39,321 nt of DNA from Candidatus Calescibacterium sp. (GTDB taxonomy: Bacteria; DRYD01): positions 1 to 39,321 of the forward strand of contig JANXBF010000011.1 in assembly GCA_025057615.1 (NCBI GenBank), read 5' to 3'. Made by a program: the position numbers and the translations under genes. This document shows positions 34,700 to 39,321 of the stretch, piece by piece (the stretch's first letter is position 1; the number at the start of each line of letters is the position of its first letter). A model generated the notes under the pieces. The model was given only the letters and a program-made list of their open reading frames with translations, was not told where the DNA came from and made no database searches.

Positions 34700-35398
34700 T
34701 TAATCAATATTGTCCATAAGATTTTTTATCTTTTTCTTTATCCTCTGGATAGCATTATCAACAGATTTGGGAGAAACATTAATCTTTTTCCCAATTTCAG
34801 AATAAGTTAATCCCTGAGCTCTGAGCTTAAGTATTTCTTTCTCTCTATGAGTTAAGTTAGATAATAAAGATTCTTTAATCCTATTTTTTTCAATAAAATC
34901 TATTATGGTATCTTCTATTGAGGTTTCTTGATAAGAGCCTTGTATAATTCTCGAAGGAGAGATATAATCGTAGAGACTTTTTTCTCCAGAATCTTCATCA
35001 AACAAATTCGATTCCAATGATATTGGATTCCTCAATATTCTTGCTTTGTTTCTGTTTGAAGATTTTATAGCTGTGGTTATTTGGCGTTGAACACATAAAT
35101 TAACAAAATTGAAAAAGCTGCCCTTGGTTTTATCAAAATCCTCAACAGCCTTAAGAAAACCTATATACGCTTCTTGAATTATATCTTCTCTTTCCCCTCC
35201 AGGTATATAGAAAGGTATTACTTTGGAAAATAGGAATTTTGAGTATCTTTGAATAAGAACTTTAATAGCTTCTTTATTGCCGGCTTTAGATAATTCAACA
35301 AGTTCTTCATCAGTAAGTTTTCCCAATTCGTTATTTGAAAATATACTATCTGTTATGTTTTTATCTATTTTTTTATATTTAGTATCTTTTTTCTTCAT
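34700..35398 (-). CDS. SigH-like RNA polymerase sigma factor
   Basis: 232 aa. Region 2 is recognised in REDIIQEAYIGFLKAVEDFD with the aromatic-rich SFFNFVNLCVQRQITTAIKS, and region 4 in LTHREKEILKLRAQGLTYSE and VSPKSVDNAIQRIKKKI. Region order and sequence are closest to the SigH (sigma-30) group of Firmicutes, and region 3 is lacking as in that group. A charged N-terminal tail of about 28 residues is extra. It would direct polymerase to alternative promoters; targets are unknown. It overlaps the ferredoxin gene by 4 nt and lies just before icd, so it is made along with complex I and TCA enzymes. No anti-sigma factor is adjacent. Confidence 0.88.
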   Translation of the reverse strand: MKKKDTKYKKIDKNITDSIFSNNELGKLTDEELVELSKAGNKEAIKVLIQRYSKFLFSKVIPFYIPGGEREDIIQEAYIGFLKAVEDFDKTKGSFFNFVNLCVQRQITTAIKSSNRNKARILRNPISLESNLFDEDSGEKSLYDYISPSRIIQGSYQETSIEDTIIDFIEKNRIKESLLSNLTHREKEILKLRAQGLTYSEIGKKINVSPKSVDNAIQRIKKKIKNLMDNID

Positions 35399-35781
35399 TT
35401 CTTATTTTTGATAATTATCCTGTGATCAAATGTTTTTCTTTCATCATATTCAAAATACTCATCCATTCTAACTACATCTTGCTGGTTATAAATTGCAAAT
35501 TCATATGTATTTTCCATTTCTATTACTTTGGTTGGACATATCTGTTCACACAGTCCACAGAATATACATGCACTGACATTGATTTCAAATTTTTCTACTA
35601 CTGTTCTACCTAAACTATCTTGCAAAACCTCCATTCTTATAGCTTTGACAGGACATATTTGAGCACAATATCCACAGGCAATACATACCCCACTTTCACA
35701 ACTCAGGCATCTTATACCCTCTTCTATACTGTAGTCATTAATGTCTACCTGATTCTTTACATATTCTGGTAATTTAGCCAT
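35395..35781 (-). CDS. NuoI-like ferredoxin with two [4Fe-4S] sites
   Basis: 128 aa. Two cluster motifs, CxxCxxCxxxCP at Cys 33, 36, 39, 43 and at 72, 75, 78, 82, are spaced as in complex I subunit NuoI. The stretch after the second, IEMENTYEFAIYNQQDVV, also matches NuoI. Two extra cysteines (25, 28) precede the first motif. The N-terminal membrane-contact arm of NuoI is absent; a similar arm is found on the upstream protein (35797-37458). It should pass electrons toward quinone within complex I. It follows that gene by 15 bp. Confidence 0.85.
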   Translation of the reverse strand: MAKLPEYVKNQVDINDYSIEEGIRCLSCESGVCIACGYCAQICPVKAIRMEVLQDSLGRTVVEKFEINVSACIFCGLCEQICPTKVIEMENTYEFAIYNQQDVVRMDEYFEYDERKTFDHRIIIKNKK

Positions 35782-35796
35782 AAATCCCCCTTTTCT

Positions 35797-37458
35797 CTAA
35801 ACAGCCACCGATTTTTTATATACTTTATGAACATTAAGAGGTCCCAGTATTCTTAAAAAGTCATTACTCAAAACAGGAGGAACGCTATTGGTTAAGTAAT
35901 AATGAACTTTTTCAGCTGTTCTATTACCACTTGCTAAGGCGACTATAGCTGGTTGAGGACCATAACATGCTTCACCAGCAGCAAAAACCTTTGGCCTACT
36001 AGTTTGACCAAATCTATAAACAAAACCATTTACCATTGTATCAAATCCATCAACCACTATCTCACCTCTGCTACCTACAATATCTTTGGGAACAAAAGGA
36101 ATATCTATATCTCTTGAAACAGCCAATATTATAGTATCACATGGTATAACAAATTCTTCTGAGGTTCTAATTATTTTTTTTCTCCCATTTGGAAGTAAAG
36201 GACCATAAACACATTTTGCAACTTTTAAACCTTTTATATTATTATTTTCATCAACAACAACTTCAAAAGGCATAACTTGGCAAATAAATTCTATGTCATC
36301 ATCTTCTTCGGCTTCCACTTTTTCCTCTTCGCTTACTGGTATGTCTTCTCTAGCTAATATATCAACTATTACCACTTTATCAGAAAATACTTTTTTACAA
36401 GTTCTTGCGGCATCTATTCCAGTTCCTCCACCACCTATAACAACCACTTGACTTCCTATTTTATAACTTCTTATACCAAGATTCCAATCTTCCAAAAACC
36501 ATTCAGCTTGAATGATATTAACCTTTTCAGCATTTTTCAGATTAAGTTTTCTTGGTTTAGTAGCACCAACAGCAATAACAACAGCATCGTAATTATCTTC
36601 TAATTCACTAAATAGTATACCACATGGTTCCAAATGATTAATCTGTTCATTATAATTCTGTAAATCATTAAAAGAAATAACCTTACTGTATTTATCCTTT
36701 TCATCCTCAGAAATGACACTAACATTATAGAATATTCTACCATTTTCAGTAAAAACTATGAGATTTTCATATTCCTTATTCATTAGATCTTTATCCAATC
36801 GGAAGAAAGCAACGCCAGAGTAAAGATAACCTCCACAAAAATTGTATTTTTCGAATAGGTCAACCTTATGTCCAAACCTCAATAATCTGTGAGCTGCGGC
36901 AATTCCAGCAGGTCCAGCACCTATAACAGCAATTCTCTTGTTGGTCGGTTCAGAAACAATCGTATATTTAACAGTATCTCTATTTTGATAATAGTTCATT
37001 ATATTATATTCACTGATCGCTTTCTTTATCAATCTAATAGCTATGGGTTTATGATCCTGAACTCCCCTACTACACGTTGTCTCACACGGAGCGGTACAAA
37101 GATTACCAAAACAAAAGGCAACTGGATTATTGACACTCTCTTCACTAAGAGATTTAATGAAGTTATTTTCTCCAGCTAACATAACGTAACCTCTGGCATC
37201 AACATTAGCAGGGCATCCCCTAACACATGGCGGTAAATTGAAGGAAAAATTTAGATACTTCGTTCTTTCGTATATTGTTTCTTTGGTATTAAAAGCTCTA
37301 ACTCTAACCTTGCCTCTCCAACGTGAAAAGGGTTCCCTTATACTTAAGGGATAATTGATAGTATAAATAGGTTCCTTCAAAAAATACTTATACGTTATAT
37401 TTAACCCTTCTATTAACCTTCTGAGAGAATCAGCTAAAAAATTTAAACTACCTAACAT
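35797..37458 (-). CDS. GltD-like NAD(P)H oxidoreductase fused to a NuoI-type N-terminal arm
   Basis: 553 aa. Residues 1-55 (LNITYKYFLKEP, a YP turn, then RWRGKVRV) read like the N-terminus of NuoI, the helix and arm that sits on NuoH, as in Thermus Nqo9. From about 75 on it is a glutamate-synthase beta-subunit-like flavoprotein: cysteines 78, 82, 121, 125 and 129 for [4Fe-4S] clusters, FAD motif IGAGPAG (179-185), a second dinucleotide motif VIGGGGTG, and a final AAGEACYGPQPAIVALASG. It likely takes electrons from NADPH or NADH and passes them to the NuoI-like ferredoxin and NuoH. A run of Glu/Asp (about residues 380-393) is unusual. No glutamate synthase large subunit is present, so it is not GltD proper. 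Confidence 0.82.
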   Translation of the reverse strand: MLGSLNFLADSLRRLIEGLNITYKYFLKEPIYTINYPLSIREPFSRWRGKVRVRAFNTKETIYERTKYLNFSFNLPPCVRGCPANVDARGYVMLAGENNFIKSLSEESVNNPVAFCFGNLCTAPCETTCSRGVQDHKPIAIRLIKKAISEYNIMNYYQNRDTVKYTIVSEPTNKRIAVIGAGPAGIAAAHRLLRFGHKVDLFEKYNFCGGYLYSGVAFFRLDKDLMNKEYENLIVFTENGRIFYNVSVISEDEKDKYSKVISFNDLQNYNEQINHLEPCGILFSELEDNYDAVVIAVGATKPRKLNLKNAEKVNIIQAEWFLEDWNLGIRSYKIGSQVVVIGGGGTGIDAARTCKKVFSDKVVIVDILAREDIPVSEEEKVEAEEDDDIEFICQVMPFEVVVDENNNIKGLKVAKCVYGPLLPNGRKKIIRTSEEFVIPCDTIILAVSRDIDIPFVPKDIVGSRGEIVVDGFDTMVNGFVYRFGQTSRPKVFAAGEACYGPQPAIVALASGNRTAEKVHYYLTNSVPPVLSNDFLRILGPLNVHKVYKKSVAV

Positions 37459-37481
37459 AATTTCCTATCTCTCCTATCCCT

Positions 37482-37497
37482 CCTAAGTGTACTTAGG
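37482..37497 (-). repeat. Short palindrome over the nuoH stop codon
   Basis: CCTAAGT-GT-ACTTAGG spans the nuoH stop and the start of the 24-bp gap to the fusion gene. As RNA it allows a 6-bp hairpin with a 4-nt loop, followed by a purine-rich leader (AGGGATAGGAGAGATAGG). It could affect reinitiation between the two genes, but it is short and may be chance. Confidence 0.3.
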
Positions 37498-38856
37498 AAC
37501 ATTTTTATACTTATTTGACAATTTTATATTTTTGAGAGATGCTAAATAAATAACTACAGCAAATATAATCCAGGAAAATAAGGGAATAAACACATTTTGA
37601 CTCTTAAATAGCAATACATCAACAGAGGCGAGTAACATGTGTATTAAAGTTATAGGTATAAAGGCTTTCCATGCCAAGTCCATCAAATGATCTATTCTTA
37701 TCCTTGGATAGGTCCATCTGAAAAACATTATCAATCCAACAATCAAGAAAGTTTTAAAAATGATCCAGATGAAATTATCATTTACTGCTAATATAGATTC
37801 ATATATTCCCCAACTCTGCAAAACAGGGGAGATAGCATTAAGCAAAGAATGAGGAATAAGAGAATACCCTCCCAAGAATATTGTGGCTATAATAGCACTG
37901 TTGAAGAACAAATATCCATACTCTGCAAGATAAAAAAGAGCAAAAGCCATACTACTGTATTCAGTTACAAATCCGGCAACAAGTTCTGACTCAGCTTCTG
38001 GTAAATCAAAAGGAGCCCTGTTATTCTCAGCAACCATAGACCACAGGAATATTATAAACATAAGTGGTTGGTAAAACACTAGCCAAAAATAAGTATTCTG
38101 AAAATTCACTATATCAACAATTTTAAAACTACCTGTGAATACCGTAACAGATAAAAAAGACAAAAGAAGAGGTATCTCATAGCTCAGCATTTGGGCCACT
38201 GTTCTCAAACCACCAAGAAGAGAATATTTATTATTAGAAGCCCAAGCAGCAATCACAAGAGACAAAACCATATAACTTGAGACAGCAAAAATGAACAATA
38301 ATCCAACATCTAACTGATTCAATAAGATATAGTTATTTGAAAAAGGAAACATTCCAAAAGCTATCACCACAGTGACAAATGCCAAAACAGGAGACAAAAT
38401 AAACAGGAAAGGATAAGAACCCTGAGGAACCATTATTTCTTTCTGAATAAGTTTAATAACGTCAGCAATAGGTTGGATTATTCCTCCCAGCCACATATTT
38501 TTTGATCCAGCTTTAAGAAGAAAAGGAATATTTATTAGAGTTGGTCCCATCCTACCCTGAATCTTTGCAGACAGCTTTCTCTCTATCCAAACATTAACTA
38601 TAACACTTACCATTAATACAGTAATGATAATAAGTGTTCCTATGACAGAAGAAAAAACCAGCCAAGGTACGGTTCCAAATCCTTTCCAAAAACCACCGTT
38701 TATTCCCAACAAATTATTAACGAAATTCAGAACTCCAAACTTATTAAGAAGCAAATAAAATGGTAAAAATAGAAAAATCAATATAAAAGAAACCAGAAAA
38801 TAGAAAACCAATGTTTTTAAAGTAAAACTGATAAACCTGAGAATATCATTTTTCAT
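37483..38856 (-). CDS. nuoH: NADH-quinone oxidoreductase subunit H (NuoH)
   Basis: 457 aa, longer than the usual 320-400 because of an N-terminal extension of about 70 residues with one additional membrane segment (12-36) and a longer C-terminus. The conserved quinone-site blocks are present: ERKLSAKIQGRMGP, the QPIADVIKLIQKE loop, and the NNRAPFDLPEAESELVAGF motif with its acidic residues. NuoH couples quinone reduction to proton pumping in complex I. GGAGG lies before the ATG. The other Nuo genes are not in the window and may lie beyond the right edge. Confidence 0.96.
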   Translation of the reverse strand: MKNDILRFISFTLKTLVFYFLVSFILIFLFLPFYLLLNKFGVLNFVNNLLGINGGFWKGFGTVPWLVFSSVIGTLIIITVLMVSVIVNVWIERKLSAKIQGRMGPTLINIPFLLKAGSKNMWLGGIIQPIADVIKLIQKEIMVPQGSYPFLFILSPVLAFVTVVIAFGMFPFSNNYILLNQLDVGLLFIFAVSSYMVLSLVIAAWASNNKYSLLGGLRTVAQMLSYEIPLLLSFLSVTVFTGSFKIVDIVNFQNTYFWLVFYQPLMFIIFLWSMVAENNRAPFDLPEAESELVAGFVTEYSSMAFALFYLAEYGYLFFNSAIIATIFLGGYSLIPHSLLNAISPVLQSWGIYESILAVNDNFIWIIFKTFLIVGLIMFFRWTYPRIRIDHLMDLAWKAFIPITLIHMLLASVDVLLFKSQNVFIPLFSWIIFAVVIYLASLKNIKLSNKYKNVPKYT

Positions 38857-38943
38857 TCAGCACCTCCAAAGAAGATAAAATCCATAGCTTTCTTCCATAT
38901 TTTTCTTCAGACAAAAAAACTTTCCTTTCAAAATAAATATGGA

Positions 38944-39321
38944 TTACGAAGAGTACATACTGGCACCATAAAAAGTACTTAAAACTTTGTATAAATGACT
39001 TTCTAACTTATTAACATTCTTCAAATTCATTTTATAATCATTGAAATCTATAATGGAGGAGTTTAGTGTTTGATCTTTTGTGATAATTTTTGTAATTAAT
39101 TCATTGTGTATATTTGTTTTCATAAATTGATTATTGTTATTTTTGTCATTATTAAGAAAAGACAATCTAACGTTTTGAGAATATAGATAATCCTTATCTT
39201 CATATGAATTGGCTATTGGAAAACCTGCTATAGTATTCAAAATGGAGTCCAAATTTCTTACAAAGATATCAAAATTATTCTCATTCATAACCAAACTATT
39301 AATAAAAATAGAAAATTTTGT
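38944..39321 (-). CDS. Unknown protein, C-terminal fragment (continues past right edge)
   Basis: The frame is open for 126 codons from the window edge to the stop at 38944. Possible starts inside (TTG at 39294, ATG at 39288) have no ribosome-binding site, so this is more likely the end of a larger gene than a complete small one. The visible part is hydrophilic and Asn-rich, with no membrane segment and no motif that I recognise, and ends YGASMYSS. Its position before nuoH makes a complex I-related protein possible, but the sequence does not show it. Confidence 0.5.
   Translation of the reverse strand, partial: TKFSIFINSLVMNENNFDIFVRNLDSILNTIAGFPIANSYEDKDYLYSQNVRLSFLNNDKNNNNQFMKTNIHNELITKIITKDQTLNSSIIDFNDYKMNLKNVNKLESHLYKVLSTFYGASMYSS

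Noticed and set aside
35797-37458. Ordinary glutamate synthase small subunit (gltD)
   Set aside because: No large subunit is nearby, it sits between nuoH and a NuoI-like gene, and it has a NuoI-like N-terminal arm.
38846-38914. A 22-codon TTG-started frame ahead of nuoH
   Set aside because: Too short, weak start signal, and it overlaps the nuoH start; no independent support.

Overview
The window is A+T-rich, densely packed bacterial chromosome. The longest gap without a gene is about 240 bp, and there is no tRNA, rRNA, insertion sequence or CRISPR array. It carries ffh, rpsP, efp, lepA, rpsT, rplT, a YidC of the short type, PilT, and DacB. A predicted YaiO-like outer-membrane barrel and PilT argue for a diderm cell. 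DnaK lacks the N-terminal insert typical of proteobacteria, the citrate synthase is of the mitochondrial type, and a sigma factor resembles Firmicutes SigH. This mix suggests a deep-branching, possibly thermophilic and uncultured lineage; that placement (for example a Calescamantes-like group) is only a guess.

Layout. (1) 1-1365 (-): the 5' part of a phospholipase D-like/SF2 helicase gene, probably genome defence, running off the left edge. (2) 1606-2181 (+): a single-domain protoglobin, behind an intergenic region with two overlapping inverted repeats. (3) 2318-4120 (-): dnaK, ending at a strong hairpin terminator. (4) 24503 down to 4251 (-): a chain of 17 closely spaced or overlapping genes that could be one transcription unit of about 20 kb. 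It starts with a zinc-ribbon protein, pilT, recJ, ccdA, lepA, a TPR protein, yidC and khpB, then radA, deoC and comF, then a ClpB-like ATPase and a five-gene envelope-polysaccharide module (barrel, Phe-rich membrane protein, processive GT2, bactofilin-like protein, deacetylase-like protein). (5) 24618-30317 (+): glmM-ffh-rpsP-efp-dacB-GT2, mixing cell-wall and translation genes. (6) 39321 down to 30359 (-): an unknown C-terminal fragment, nuoH, a NuoI N-terminus/GltD-like fusion, a NuoI-like ferredoxin, a sigma factor, icd, mdh, citrate synthase, rpsT and rplT.

The right-hand block joins complex I to three TCA-cycle enzymes, so NAD(P)H made by Icd and Mdh could feed a complex I whose input is a GltD-like flavoprotein. 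The left-hand module looks like a synthase-dependent exopolysaccharide system: a membrane glycosyltransferase makes the polymer, a periplasmic deacetylase modifies it, an outer-membrane barrel exports it, and a bactofilin-like scaffold may position the complex.

The most unusual observations are a CcdA whose first membrane segment has moved to the C-terminus (circular permutation), the split/fused NuoI-GltD arrangement, two similar H-type pseudoknots 18 kb apart (upstream of khpB and mdh) with compensatory base changes, and the polysaccharide module with its ClpB-like neighbour.
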